Made by a program: the position numbers and the translations under genes. A stretch of DNA of 64,000 bases from Perkinsus marinus ATCC 50983 (lineage: Eukaryota; Perkinsozoa; Perkinsida; Perkinsidae): the NCBI RefSeq assembly GCF_000006405.1, contig NW_003215766.1, positions 589,687 to 653,686 of the forward strand. Direction: 5' to 3'. Below are positions 1 to 11,703 of this stretch, in pieces. Below the pieces are notes generated by a model. That model ran no database searches and was not told where the DNA came from. It was given only the letters and a program-made list of their open reading frames with translations. The first letter of the stretch is position 1, and the number at the start of each line of letters is the position of its first letter.

Positions 1-1
1 T

Positions 2-880
2 ATGGAAGCGAAGCCATGGGTCGGACCCAACGGGGAGCAGCTTGGAGTGATAGCCCCTCTCACCTCTAGTATTGGTTATAGGCTGGGCCTCCTCATCTAC
101 CCTGACCTCTCCAAGGTCGAGTTTGACCTTCATCTCAATCCTAGAGTACTGTCTCGGGATTTCCCAGCTTGGACCTCGGATGGTAGTAACCGGGGAGCTA
201 TGCTGCGGGAAGGGTATCCGATCACCCAGTGGATCAGAGAGCTCACCAAGGCTGATGAAAACATAGTGTTGCTGAGCAACTCAGTGCAGTCGAACTTCCA
301 GAACCCATATGACTGTTTCATACAGGACGGTATCATGCAGAGACAGGGCTATGCTAGTGCCTGCCCTAAGTACGCTTTTGGTGACAGCCCAGTGGATGTG
401 TTTGTCCTGGACTCGGACACTGAAGAGAGGCGATTGCGAAGTTGCAAAGTGACGGATGAGTGTAACGAGCGATTTCCCTGGCGGAGGGCGGTCTCGGGCA
501 GGCCCTTTGTGACGGACGGTGAGCTCCGGAAGATCCCCCATTGGGACCACGAGGACGGCGAAGAGATAAAATACGGTGAAGTGCCGTGGCTACCCAGCAG
601 CACTGAAGCAGCCTTCTCTGCAGTGTGCGAAAGTCGCGATGGGCAGGTCGTTCTGGCTTATGCTATTCAGCCACTGACTGCTTATGAATTCGGCCGGGCT
701 TTAATCGATTCAGGAATACACGATGCAGTGCTTCTTGGTGGTAGTGGTGATGTTGGGGTATGGATCCAAGGTAGGGGCCTTGAGGCAGCGGCTGCTAGGG
801 AAGGCTCGGCTAGAGGCGCTCAGCCGCCGGGAACTCGCAACCTTAATGGTGTTATAGCATTGAAAATGCTCCACAACTAA
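2..880 (+). CDS. Phosphodiester glycosidase-like (NAGPA-fold) protein, probably 5'-truncated
   Basis: An open frame of 292 residues begins at the window edge, so the true start may lie upstream. The C-terminal third (about residues 195-285) has the layout of the phosphodiester glycosidase domain (PF09992, the uncovering-enzyme/NAGPA fold): a segment reporting a value, RDGQVVLAYAIQPLTAYEF, then helix and turn SGIHDAVLLGGSGDVGV, which mirrors the family's 'lGa.dAlnLDGGgS' catalytic-site loop, and finally NLNGVIALK. The expected Asp of LDGGGS is replaced by Gly here (LLGGSGD), so activity is uncertain. The N-terminal part is not recognised. The next gene (THOC2) starts 87 bp downstream on the same strand. 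Family membership is an inference from motif layout; a generic secreted or cytosolic hypothetical protein is the alternative. Confidence 0.5.
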   Translation: MEAKPWVGPNGEQLGVIAPLTSSIGYRLGLLIYPDLSKVEFDLHLNPRVLSRDFPAWTSDGSNRGAMLREGYPITQWIRELTKADENIVLLSNSVQSNFQNPYDCFIQDGIMQRQGYASACPKYAFGDSPVDVFVLDSDTEERRLRSCKVTDECNERFPWRRAVSGRPFVTDGELRKIPHWDHEDGEEIKYGEVPWLPSSTEAAFSAVCESRDGQVVLAYAIQPLTAYEFGRALIDSGIHDAVLLGGSGDVGVWIQGRGLEAAAAREGSARGAQPPGTRNLNGVIALKMLHN

Positions 881-967
881 GCGGCACTTTTAGCACTGTC
901 CATTGGAAGAGTTGTGTTACAGGGGTTGCGAGGAGGCCGAATGTTGGTGAAGTTTTGAAGTCAAACT

Positions 968-3900
968 ATGGCGACTGCTGGGAACAAGCCGGTGTTTGTC
1001 ACCAGTGATGTCCTGGCTTTAGGAAGGAAAGAGTGCGTTACACGACTTCGGGCTAAATTGTCGGACTTATTGGGACAGGGTAGTGGGGGAGGGGGGCGCT
1101 TACTTGATGTTAGTGTTGCTTCTCTTTAGGAGATGAAGCTTTCGACCAAGTTTCGCAGTACTTTTATGAGCTCATATGGGCGGTCCTTAAGGGTCGACCC
1201 GGATACGCCCTTGAAGAGCAGCCCTGCGTTGAAATTCTCAGGGGCATGGGCTTCACCAGAGCTCACCAAGAGGCTCTGCTGGACCACCTGTTCATCGCAT
1301 GCCACTACGAGCCGTGTTCCAAGGCAGCCCTGAGTCTAGTACGAGGACTGCAGAGGGGCGGGGTCGTATCGCTGGCTACGACACTGGGCAACATGGAACC
1401 CCATATGGGAGTGCCCGCTGAGATCGTATCTCCAGAGGTCTTCCGCCGGAAGATTATGCAAGCTCGAACGAAGCAGCTGTACAGCGTAAAGAAATACAAT
1501 ACCTTTCGGGAGTGCTCGGAGGGCTATGCTGCTGCGATGGAGACGGTGTGGTCGGTGAGCAGCCGTAGGTCCAAGGATGAGGCCTTGAAATGTGGGCAGG
1601 AGTTGAAGAGAATCATAGCCCACTACCAGCTGTGCCCGACAAGGGTCTGTGCCATGGTAGTGGATACAGTACAGTGGTGGTTCGGCCAGGCTATGAGGAG
1701 GTATTGGTATGGTAGGAAGAGTGATAGGGCGGCCAAGGGCGAACCAGAGGTAGTGGATATGCATTGCTTGGGCTCATCGTAGAGGCTTCTTGTAGTTACC
1801 ATCGAGTGCTCGGTTCGCGGAAGTACTCGAGTGGTATTTGGAGATCCTACGAGGCTACCATCACACTCAGCTGATGTCAGTGCTGAAGTTCTATCTGTCC
1901 TGTTACAATAAGATTCCCTTTTTGGTCCACACCGACAACCCGCCTATCTCCATCCACGACATCGTTCCTCCTGCTGATCTTCATGCCCCTACCTCTGCTA
2001 GGACTGGGGGTGTCCAACACTCTAAACGTAGTGATGCCTCTGACCCCTCGGGGCTGTCGGGCAGGGGGGCCGGATGTTTCTGACGGGATGAGCCTATTTG
2101 TATCAGGTGACAGTGCGACATCAGAGAGTCACTCTGGCAACCCGGCGGACAGCAACTCGGCCTCGGCAATCCGTCTGGCTCGCTCGAACGTCCTCTATGA
2201 ATTCGCTGGGATTCTCATCGTATTACTTCGTGGGGATCTCATCTCTCCGACAGAGCTAGGAGAGGAGCTGTGGGAGTAAGTGGACTTCTAGCTGTTTTGT
2301 ATTGCCCACCGTTCCACAGGTACATGTACATGCATCCCAGGGCCGACAATGACCCTGTTATTGCTAAGCTGGAGGCGGAGGCTACGGAGAGTTACAAGGC
2401 GGCTATCAACGCGCACACTGCGATTATTATTGGAGGCTCTGCTGAGGACCCTGACCAGAAGATGCAAAAGGCCATAGATGCCCTGTCTGAGTACCGAGAT
2501 ATCCCCACCTGCCTCGTCCAAGCGGCTCTCGATGCTGGTGATGTCGCTCTAGCGAAGCGTATTGTCCAGCGACTGCAGTTCTCGAGACCAGCACTGCTAT
2601 CCACGGTCCGCCAGGGCTTAACAGACGAGTTGGCGTGGCTGTTGTGCACTAGTGGTGACACGAGGAGTCGCCGTCACATGGCTAGGCTGGCTCAACATCC
2701 TCTACGGAACTACTCTGACCCTAGCCGTCCAGAAGACCCTCTACTCGAAGAGGGTTGCGATGCTCTGTGGTTGATCGAAATGCTAGGCTCCCAACTGTGT
2801 CACGATACTGCCTGTCTTGGTATTTGCTGGCAGCGAGTTGGTGATGCTGTTGCTGTAAAGGGCTGTCGGAGGGAGCGACTGGACTCTTTAGTGGCCAGGG
2901 TGCTCTTGCCGGCCCTCTCCTGTGCTGCTGGGAGTAACGGTGCCAACCCGTGGCTGGCCACGATAGCCTGGGAGAGCTACCTCAAGGGCAGACCCGTTGA
3001 GGACAGGTATCAGATCTATGCCCTTTGGGACCAGGCCGGCCGTAGTGACCCAGCGGACCTAGGTCAGTTCCCCCTACAGTTAGTCCATGCCAAGGTGAGG
3101 AAGGAGACCAAGTCCTTGCTAAAGCGTATCGTGAAGGATGCCCAACAGAGTGAGGACAAGTTGGCCCGATACAGCCCTTACGCTTGGACCAAGTTGGCCC
3201 TTATGAACCCTCTGCCGTGCGCCCAATATGTCGTCCACAACCTCACAGAGAGGTCCAATAGCAATCTCATTGGGCCCTACATTGACGTCACTGGTCGCTC
3301 TGGAGATATGACCTGTGACACTGTTGGTTATGAACTCCTATGTGAGGCTACAAACCCTCGACTCACTCAAGCGGTGGGGTTCCTTAATAAGGAGAGTGCA
3401 GTGATCGAGGGATGGATTCAGAACCTCAGCGAATTTGCTGGTAATAGTACTAGCAGCCACTACTGCTGGGCTATCACCCTATACAGGTCGCTTCTACCGC
3501 AAGCACTCCCATATAGACATGCGGGGTCTGCTTAAGGTCATCAGAGTTTGCCTCAGACCACCGAGCCCTCGGACCAGCACTGACCAGGAGGTGGGTACAA
3601 ATGTGCCGCATAGTAAACTGTACGACTCCTCCTTGTCAGACTATCAATTTTCTGCTGGGCCAGTCCTTGATGCGGCAGTTGCTGCAGGGTCTCATATCGT
3701 ACGTTGGTGGTTTCACGGTGAGTATGCAGTCTCGGCAGGAGTCGGGCTGGGGATGTGGGCTGTTGACAGGTCATCGCTGAGTTGAACGACGAGCAGGTGC
3801 AGTGCCTTTCGGGGGGTCCGGTCCTCTGTGCGTTGTCGCAAACCATCAATCCTGAGGCGGGAGGGATAGGGGGCACTGGTGGCAGTACTGGCGGCAGGTA

Positions 3901-5818
3901 GGCCCTGGCTGGTCCTGGTTCCTGGTCATGTTGGTGGACCAGGTACAGTGAGCGGGCGAGGGCTGCCCTCCGAGCTGCAATGACTCAAGAAGGCCCTACT
4001 CTGATCCAGAGCTTTTGGCATAGCCTGATGGCCCAGAGGGATCTACTGGTCAGTCATTCTGCTATCATCAACGGGTTCACTGAGAATAAGGGAGGACTCA
4101 AACTGCTTGGATATCTCTTGGACACGTCCCATACGCAACTGCTTCAGCTCACGCAGTACCTGGTCTTGGTAACCTCTACGGCTCATCCCTACTCGGACCT
4201 CCTTCCTGATATACACCAACTTTTCCGCCCCAAAGGGCACAGGCTAATGGCGGACCAGTTGCCTCTGGCCTTCCATCTCTGTCGCCCTGGTCTGCCTCCT
4301 TATGGCGTGTTGCCTGCCGAGGACGAGAAGGACCGGCAGACTATTGTGGCCGAGCTCAGCGAGGCTGTGAAGCCGTTCTTGCCTGGGCATAGCGAGGACG
4401 CTTTGGACGGCCTGTCGCTGGGCTTCTACCTCACTTTTTGGCGCCTCAGTCTTTATGACATATACGTCCCCTGTGACAGCTACAAGAAGCAGATTGCCTT
4501 AATGGAGAGGGAGATGGTGGAGATGCAAGGGGCCGCGGATGGCAGGCCCACGGCTGCTACTCCCAGCCCGACCAAGCAGACCATCAAACGTGCGAAGAAG
4601 GAAATCCACCGTCTTAAGGAACATGTAGGTCCCTTTGAAAGTCCCATTGTTTTCATCACGATGTCTATGCAGATCGACAAGCTCCGAGTAGAGGAGACTC
4701 TACAGCTTGAGAATCACCATAGAGTGCTCGAGCGACTACGACGGGAATGCGGAGGGTGGTGGAAACAAGAAGTCGGCAATGAACAGGCTACGATCGGTCT
4801 TGTTAAGTGGATGCTGGCTCAGCGTGTCATGGTAACAGGCTCCACCATACGAACTCCGTCGTAGTAGAATTACTCTCTCAGTTATCCGTCCAAGATGCCC
4901 TCTTCTGTGCGCACTTCGTTAAGTTGCTGGTAACGCTGCATCCCCCAGGCTTCCAGCTCCTAGATTTCTACAATGTCGCCACGACCCTCCTCATGGTCTT
5001 GGTAAGCTCATTGCCTCCTCATCGTGAAGTGGAGACGGGTGGCCTGTCAGGTTCAATGCTGTACCGAATCGGAAGCTCGGTGGTTCGGCGTCTTCCTGCG
5101 AGACATAATGCACTACGTTAAAGACCTGAGGTCGATCGGTGACAGCACCAAGTTTGCCGATTATGTAGCGGGCAACTCTGCCTTCTACCGGCACTATCGT
5201 CCCTATGGAGAGAAGGATGCGGAGTACCTCAAACTATCAGAGTTGAAGAAGGGTCACGCCAAGTGGGAAGGCCGAGTTTGCAAAGCCTTGAAACCTGGTC
5301 TTGAGAAGAGCGCAGACTGGTCCGAGAAGCGCAATGCTCTCACAGTCCTCATCAGCTGTCACGAGTATTGTCCAGTACATTACCGGTCCGCTCGAGCCGT
5401 TATGCACCAATTGGAGGCCTTGTCCAAGGATCAGGGACAGCCGCCCGATATTAAGACTATGGCTGGAGGTTTGCTGAGTAAAATGAAGCAGAGAGAAGAC
5501 TCCATTCTGGATCGTCCCCCTCCGAAGCCCGCCCATGATCATTCGAAGACATCCGATGGTCAGAACGCGTCCACTGAGGCGCATGGGAAGTCCGCCGAGG
5601 TTCACAACGAGCGACCGGATGGTCACACTAGGACGACAAGCTCGGGTCAAGGCCATGCACTTAACGCGCTCTCGTCACCTGGTGCTGGAGTAAAGAGGAC
5701 AGCTACAGACAGTCCGAATAGTACGACCACATCACCCGAGGGGAAGAAGCTGAAAACTAACGATGAGAGAAGCGAGAGAAGTTCTGCAAGAGAGCGCGGC
5801 CGACCGCCTCGAGAGTGA
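968..5818 (+). CDS. THOC2: THO complex subunit 2 (THOC2/Tho2/Rlr1), 11 exons
   Basis: Scaffold of the THO/TREX complex, which couples nuclear transcription to mRNA packaging and export. Hand-built exons: 968-1079, 1130-1749, 1796-2027, 2107-2275, 2320-3440, 3487-3590, 3640-3717, 3770-3897, 3943-4831, 4882-5001, 5051-5818. All junctions are GT-AG, introns are 44-79 nt and phases agree, giving 4341 nt or 1446 residues (human about 1590). Family landmarks in order: ARTKQLYSVKKYNTFRECSE near the N-terminus; GILIVLLRGDLISPTEL; RYQIYALW followed by SLLKRI; LSEFAGRFYRKHSHIDMRGL across the intron at 3441-3486; LSLGFYLTFWRLSLYDIYVP with DSYKKQI; DALFCAHFVKLL; and CCTESEARWFGVFL. The tail from about residue 1330 is His/Ser/Thr-rich and then basic, like the disordered THOC2 tail. 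The ATG at 968 is the first in-frame start, and the upstream gene ends at 880. Confidence 0.95.
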
Positions 5819-5929
5819 TGATCACAGCTGCTGTTTCTATTATGATTACGTCTAACGAGAATTGACGTGTTTAGTTGTGCTTATATGAGCTGCCACTTGA
5901 CTCGATTATTAGTAGTTTCCTTTTTTCGG

Positions 5930-7516
5930 ATGCGTTCATTTTCCGACCATGCTGACAATTATTACTATGAGGGTGGGCCAGGGAGCTATCCTCATCATCA
6001 GACCAATTTCGGGGAGCATGACGACCGAGTGAGCTATGGCGAGGATGGAGGCCCTGTGTATGGCCGCAGTTACTATGATGATGAATATTCGGCATGGGAT
6101 GCTAGTCGGTAAGCAGAGTAGATATTTATGACGGAAAAATAGCAGCTCCTTGTTTCGATCAAGGGACCTTTGGGTTATGAGCCCAACACGCTATCCACTG
6201 CGCCAAGCTGCTGTTGTGTCAGTGTAGCGTCCGCGTTGTGTCATCGGTTTCATTGTTCTCGGTTACGTAGACTCTGCGTCGTAGTCGTGGTCTTGGGAAC
6301 TTCAGTGCATCAACTACTCTGGTTACAGGTCAGTCCATCGTCGTGGATGGCACAGCAGCAGTGATGAGTTCCGACGGCCAGGGGAAGACTCTGATAGCGA
6401 TCTCGGCGATGGTCTTGGTCTGCGGAAGCGCTGGAAAGATACTGACAATCCTGAATCGATGACTGTGGGACAGATGGCGTCGCTGTATCTCATGCGAGAG
6501 GCTAAGAAACGCTATGAACCGATTGAAGTGAGCATCCATCACCCGTTTTGTGAGCTTCTTCTTCACATGTTCGCGTTGACAGCGTGCAAGTATAGTCTAG
6601 AACTGCATGCTGTCAGAATTGTTTAGATTTTCAATCTTGTATCATGCTATGCCAGCTCTTGTTGTTCATCGAGACAAACCTCGGAGTTCTCGATTGAGCC
6701 CCTCGTCTCGCGAACATTTACAACCTCATTTGTTGTTCAGCCCTACACTCCACTTGAGTTCGATATAAAGACGACTCGCCGGCCTCGGAGCCGCAGCCGG
6801 AGCCCCTCGCCCTATATGCAGCGCCAAGTGGGCAACTCTGAGGATTTTCCCAGTCTTCTTCAGACAAGTTGTTTTTATGATCAGATCGATTCTATGTTTC
6901 GGGAGATTGACCGGACACTAGCCGAGAAGCGAGGAGAGACCAACTCTGACAATCGTAGCAGGTCCCGGTCACGGGAACGGGAGCTGATTCCAACTGCAGG
7001 GAAAAGTGAGAGATGTCGCTTATCCCGCATGCCATCGCGCCTTTACTGCTGGGGACAGCCTCTTGAACGGTATTGTGTGCATTTGTGCTCAGGAGGTAAA
7101 GGAGCGCATGATGATACTATGAATTGCCCGCCTGAGCTCGGGCATGGCCTCGAGGGGAAGCCCTTACCAGGGTAAGTCTATCACATGCGGGTAGAGAGAT
7201 CAGCGCATCTTCACTTCAGCACTATGGAAGAAGCACGGCTGCTGCTCGCCACGAGTTTGGAGTCAGAGCATGCTCCAGTTAGCGAGGCCCGTCCCGATGA
7301 CCCATACGAATCAGTGATCACCGCACTTCATTTACTATCCTCAATTGCTTCACTTCCTCGCAGTTCCGTCAGCGTACCGCGACATCTTGGACGACGTTTC
7401 TGGCGGCTAAAAGATACGCCCGACAAGAGCCTGGTGGGGAGGACCGCCTCAGAGGCCGTTGCAACCTGTGTGGTGATCCGGGCCACTACGCTCGAGACTG
7501 TAGAAGACGTTTATAG
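5930..7516 (+). CDS. RS-repeat, CCHC zinc-knuckle protein, probable RNA-binding/splicing factor
   Basis: Not assigned to a named family. Exon 1 (5930-6108) encodes a Tyr/Gly/Asp-rich start. Exon 2 (6329-6527) contains SDSDLGDGLGLRKRW and MASLYLMREAKKRYEPIE. Exon 3 starts at 6741 (PYTPLEFDIK) and carries RS tracts (RRPRSRSRSPSPY and NRSRSRSRERE). Phases agree for these first two introns. Later exons are less certain, but the last frame ends RCNLCGDPGHYARDCRRRL and stops at 7516; this is a CX2CX4HX4C retroviral-type zinc knuckle. RS tracts plus a zinc knuckle suggest a nuclear RNA-binding role in splicing. The 220-nt first intron is several times longer than its neighbours because it carries an antisense tRNA gene. 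The exon chain between about 7000 and 7370 is unresolved. Confidence 0.6.
6140..6212 (-). tRNA. tRNA-iMet(CAU): Initiator tRNA-Met (anticodon CAU)
   Basis: Reading the minus strand from 6212 to 6140 gives a complete cloverleaf. The 7-bp acceptor stem pairs perfectly (AGCAGCT with AGCTGCT) and the discriminator is A73. The 5-bp anticodon stem is TTGGG/CCCAA around loop CTCATAA, and the T stem is CCTTG/CAAGG around loop ATCGAAA. Eukaryotic initiator hallmarks are visible: the A1:U72 end pair, three consecutive G:C pairs next to the anticodon loop, and A at both T-loop positions 54 and 60 instead of the usual TTC start. The internal A box TGGCGCAGTGG fits RNA polymerase III. A TTTTT terminator (plus-strand 6135-6139) follows immediately. 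There is no intron. The gene lies inside intron 1 of the RS/zinc-knuckle gene, in antisense orientation. Confidence 0.95.
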
Positions 7517-7585
7517 ACTTCGCCGTGTTGCGTTCTCTCGATGGTGATTCCTCCTCCTACCCACGGAAAGATTGAAGTTATTTAA

Positions 7586-9581
7586 ATGTCTCAGCTCAAC
7601 GGGAATTCCCTCACGGAGTGTGCCGTTGCCACTCGCCGAGCTGGTCGGCGCCTTGCCTCTACTAGCATTGTAAGTTCGACTGGCTCCCATGCCGAGCTTA
7701 TCTCGCGGGTTGGCCCATGCGATCCGTCCCTTGTTCCTTGCTGACCGTCGACCTTTCTTGTTCAGGAAGAGCGCAATGCGATGCTAGAGGCGATTCGTAA
7801 GAATCTGATCTCCAGAAAGGAGCAACTCTTAGCTGCGAACCGTACGGACATGGAAGCTGCTCAGAAGGATGTCGGTAAGCCATCGTGTTGTTGCCTGGCC
7901 ACCATGCAGGCTGTTTCCCTCAGCCTCTGGTAAGCTGTCCCCGACCTTGTACAAGAGACTGGACCTCTCTGGCTCAAAATGGAACAGCTTGATCGCTGGA
8001 CTCGAGACCGTCGTGGCTCTAAAGGATCCATTAGGTGCGTGGAGCGGTAGCATGTCGCTGCGGCAATGTTCATTATCAGGTCGAGTTACCTACAGCCACG
8101 AGATGACCGAAGACGGTCTGCGCCTTTACCGCTTAACCTGTCCAATCGGTGTGGTACTGGTCATATTCGAAGCAAGGCCTGAAGCTGCTGTGAGAGGGAA
8201 TGTCGGCAGTGTCGCTGGTCGCATCACTGTTGCCTAGGTTCAAATAGCTTCCCTATGCATTAAAAGTGGTAACGCTCTCCTTCTCAAAGGCGGGTCGGAG
8301 GCTAGGCACTCCAATGAGGCAATTGTTGGCGCTATCCGTGAAGCCATCGAGCCGATGGGAATGGCTGATGCGGTAGGGCGTCATTAAAATGAGAGGTCTT
8401 CTTCGCATGGTTGCGGTTCAGATACAATTTGTTGACAGTAGAAGTGCCGTTGACGAGCTCCTCAAAATGGACGAGTACATCGACGTTGTGGTGCCCAGAG
8501 GCTCCAACAGTCTTGTCAAGTAGCGATGGCTGAGTGCCTCCGTATGGGATTCCAGAGTTTATCTTTGTTGCAGATACATCAAGAGCCACACTTCTATCCC
8601 AGTATTGGGTCATGCTGATGGTAGGGAGTAGCCTCTATCCCTTTTCACAGTAGTGATGGTCGTCTGTCAGGAATCTGCCATACCTATATCCAGTCGAAAG
8701 CTGATCTCGATATGGCTATTAAAGTGACCGTCGATGCGAAGACACAGTATCCTGCAGTCTGTAACGCCACTGAAACGGTAAGTCATTCGGCAGATATGCG
8801 AAACGGAAAAGTCCTGTTGTAGATTCTCGTGGATGAAACCATCGCTGACAGTTTCGTCCCACGCCTGTTCAGCAGCCTCCGTGAGAAGGGAGTGGTGAGC
8901 ATAGAGTTCGACTGTGGGTTGGGACCTTCCAATTCCTCAGACCGTTCATGGTGACGCAGCTGTGCTCAAGATCTTGGGCGGTGCGCAGGACGGTCTCGTT
9001 GAAGCCAGTGGCAATGACTTTGATACTGAATGGTGCTCATTGGTGAGCAGCGGTTGTGACCGTGTTCGGGTGATGGTGACCTTGAGTGGCTCCTTAGGAA
9101 TGCAGCATGCACGTCGTGCCGGATCTTGACGCCGCTGTGGAGCACATCAACGTGCACGGCTCTCACCACACGGACTGTAGAGAATTGGAGAAGCTGTTGT
9201 CCGGTCGCTGAGTGACCGTTCAGGTATCATAACTGCCGACTCGAAGGCCGCTGATGAGTTTATGAGGAAGGTCGACTCGGCCGGGGTTTACTGGAATGCG
9301 TCCACAAGATTCGCCGATGGCTTCCGATATGGGTTTGGAGCAGAGGTTGGTGTCAGTAAGTTATGATTATCCTTTCCTGCTTCATCAGTTCGATCGAAGG
9401 TACGAACCGCATTCATGCTCGGGGACCCATGGGATTGGAAGGGCTCACAATCTGCAAGTATCGACTCTACGGCAACGGGCACACCGTGACGGAATATGGC
9501 GACAAGTTGCTGCCGCCGTCTGAAGAAGCCTTGCCTGGGGAGGACGAGACGGAGTTGAGGGAGATGTATCATCAGAACTGA
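7586..9581 (+). CDS. proA: Glutamate-5-semialdehyde dehydrogenase (gamma-glutamyl phosphate reductase), 13 exons
   Basis: Reduces gamma-glutamyl phosphate to glutamate-5-semialdehyde with NADPH, the second step of proline synthesis. Exons: 7586-7669, 7766-7874, 7924-8034, 8080-8189, 8238-8372, 8422-8519, 8574-8620, 8671-8777, 8823-8894, 8941-9042, 9098-9176, 9224-9355, 9400-9581. Phases close, giving 455 residues (bacterial ProA about 420). Landmarks: [71 protein letters not shown] with the catalytic Cys; [35 protein letters not shown]; and [19 protein letters not shown] near the end. No glutamate-5-kinase domain precedes it, unlike the fused P5CS of animals and plants; the kinase must be encoded elsewhere or be absent. 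The first exon has no obvious targeting peptide, so a cytosolic location is likely. Confidence 0.95.
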
Positions 9582-9700
9582 GTCGTTACTCTCGATTGGA
9601 TCAGTCTTCTCATTCTATAGTTTCTGTGACACTTCTTTCGATTACGTTACTTCTAGTGGGGACTGCGGGACAGTCGACTGAGTAGTAGCTCTACGCTGAA

Positions 9701-11307
9701 ATGTTGCGGATACCTCAGCTGCACCTGAGCGCTGCTATTCGGACCACTCCGACATCGGTAGCTTTCGTGAGCTCAGCCGAGAAGTCCAAGGAGGTTGCTC
9801 TAGCTCTGGCGAAAGAAGGGGTTATCGGAGTCGATTGTGAAGGAGTCATGTTGGGCCGATTCGGTCAGCTGTGCACTATACAGATCGCAACCGAGCGTGG
9901 CGATGCGTGAGTCACCGAGTTGCATCGGCGTCATACGCTCATTTGCAGGTTCATGTTCGACGCTTGTCGTCCTGGTGTTGTACAGTCTCTGGCCCCCCTG
10001 CTTTCTGATCCTTCCGTGCTCAAGGTCTTTCATGATTGTCGAGAAGACTCCAGTGCCCTATATCATCAACACGGCATAAGTTTGGACTGTGTATTCGATA
10101 CGCAAGCTACTATGCTGGTGGGAAATCGAATGGATCATCAGACCGGCTACTGGGAGCTCGTGCGACAAGTCCTCTTTGATGGGGAGAAGGTATGTCGTCC
10201 CAAGGGTCGGGTGTCAGCCATCGATCTGTATAAATATGAGTTTTGAATGTCTCTTGAGCACTCACCAGCAAGATGGTATTTTTCACTGGTTGTTGAATGC
10301 TCAGGAAGTTTCTCATGAAGTGCTGGGAGATGACCCACAGTTTAAGACACAGATGGCCGAGGACCCCGAGTTATGGCGGCGACGACCCCTTCCTCAGCAT
10401 GTGGTCGAGTACGTCTTCATCCCTCATAGTGACTTGGACATGGCTCGAATCAGTTACGCTCTATCTGGGTGCCTCCATTTGATACCGCTTTATCATGCGA
10501 TTCAAAGTAGATATTTGACTTCGACAGAAGCCATGACCGATGCCATCGAGTACTCCGACCATTGGGTGAAGATAATGCTAGAATTGCTCTGAGCCACGAT
10601 TCCGCTTAGTAGGTGGCGTATAGATATTTGAACCCCCAGCTCAAGTCGGCTGCTGACGTCATCAAGCCTCCAGAGGAGGGAGTGAACCGGCAGTCTTACG
10701 GCAGAAAGCTGCAGGCTATGCTCGCATCCCGTACTCCAACAGGTAACATCATCAGGTTGAACTGTCTTGCTAAGGCTCTTTGTTTGGACTATCCTTATCT
10801 CAATGCGGTTATCTGTTGCGATCTTGATGCAGGTGAGCTATTCTGGAAGCTCAACGCCGCACCTCGAGTGGGGTTCACAACGAATCCTCGACCTCTTCAA
10901 CGATTCCGCGACGTTGAGATAGGAGATATTGTTGATGTTTGCGTGTCGAAGGTCAGCTGGAACGGCAAGTGGGTCACCATTGAAAGCAGTCGGATTGCTC
11001 CGAAGTCGGCGAGATCCCCTGTGACAGGTTTCTGTATCTTGATCGCTATGACCATGACTACAACTATTACGATCGCAGTTTGCGTCCACGGAACGATAAA
11101 GTTGGAACTGCTTCCCAAGAGTAACAGTTGGCATATTTGGGAGGCTGTGCACCCTCTGGATTCAGATACGTGCATCAGTCACCAGCTTATTTTCAAGAGT
11201 CTTCTGACACAGACCCCCTGCTGCGAGTTTGCTTGCCCACCGAAGGCGAATATGACTCGGATGGTGAGGATGTCGACCATGAACCACGGTGTTTCACTCG
11301 TTTCTGA
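9701..11307 (+). CDS. 3'-5' exonuclease-domain protein (DEDD fold, EXD1/Egalitarian-like)
   Basis: Residues about 40-220 form a DnaQ/RNase D-type 3'-5' exonuclease fold: motif I GVIGVDCEGV (Asp and Glu present), motif II VFHDCREDSSALYHQHG, then WRRRPLPQHVV and a motif III region. Exons seen: 9701-9906, 9949 to about 10189, 10305-10408, 10454-10565, and 10613 onward. The intron at 10409-10453 (45 nt, no stop) is spliced in my model because it yields DYALSGCLHLIPLYHAI, the family's helix. The intron near 10190-10304 is longer and its donor is uncertain. A downstream segment around 10900 (VEIGDIVDVCVSKVSWNGKW) looks like an S1-type OB strand pattern. The last frame stops at 11305-11307 after an acidic Asp/Glu stretch. 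RNA binding or processing is inferred. The motif III Asp appears to be missing (see findings). Confidence 0.7.
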
Positions 11308-11703
11308 CCCTAGACATGCGAATTCCCAGTTGAGTTCCTACGGAGTAAGTTCTTCCCAGGTGAATACTATTATTTGAAGAGTAATGGTGTTCTCCGTTGC
11401 ATTATTCACTGGAATAACTTAACACAAAAGCCCTGGCCGAAAAGTAAAATAATCTCCAGGAATGATTCTGTGTACGTATTCGGGAGCATTAGTAAGAGTA
11501 GACCACGATCAGTGACCATAACCTGCACGACTGCAATCATTATTCCCCCTCCCATCCACCATTCCAACTCACTCTGCGAGCTCGATCGAGACCAAATCCA
11601 ACGAACAAGCACCGTCACACTACGGAGGGATCCCGGAATCCAGAAACTGAGGTTGCAAAGCTCTGATTGGACGAGAACGACCATACGACAGTTCTCACCT
11701 CGG
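11308..11703. other. Convergent intergenic spacer
   Basis: About 400 bp between the stop of the plus-strand exonuclease-like gene and the stop of the minus-strand orphan gene. A plus-strand open stretch from 11374 runs into the neighbour's coding region antisense and has no family signature. It probably holds the two 3' untranslated regions. No RNA gene or repeat was recognised. Confidence 0.5.

Noticed and set aside
10743-10832. A 90-nt intron in the exonuclease-like gene
   Set aside because: It has GT and AG ends but is in frame and stop-free, with ordinary protein composition. Splicing could not be decided, so it was not used in the model.
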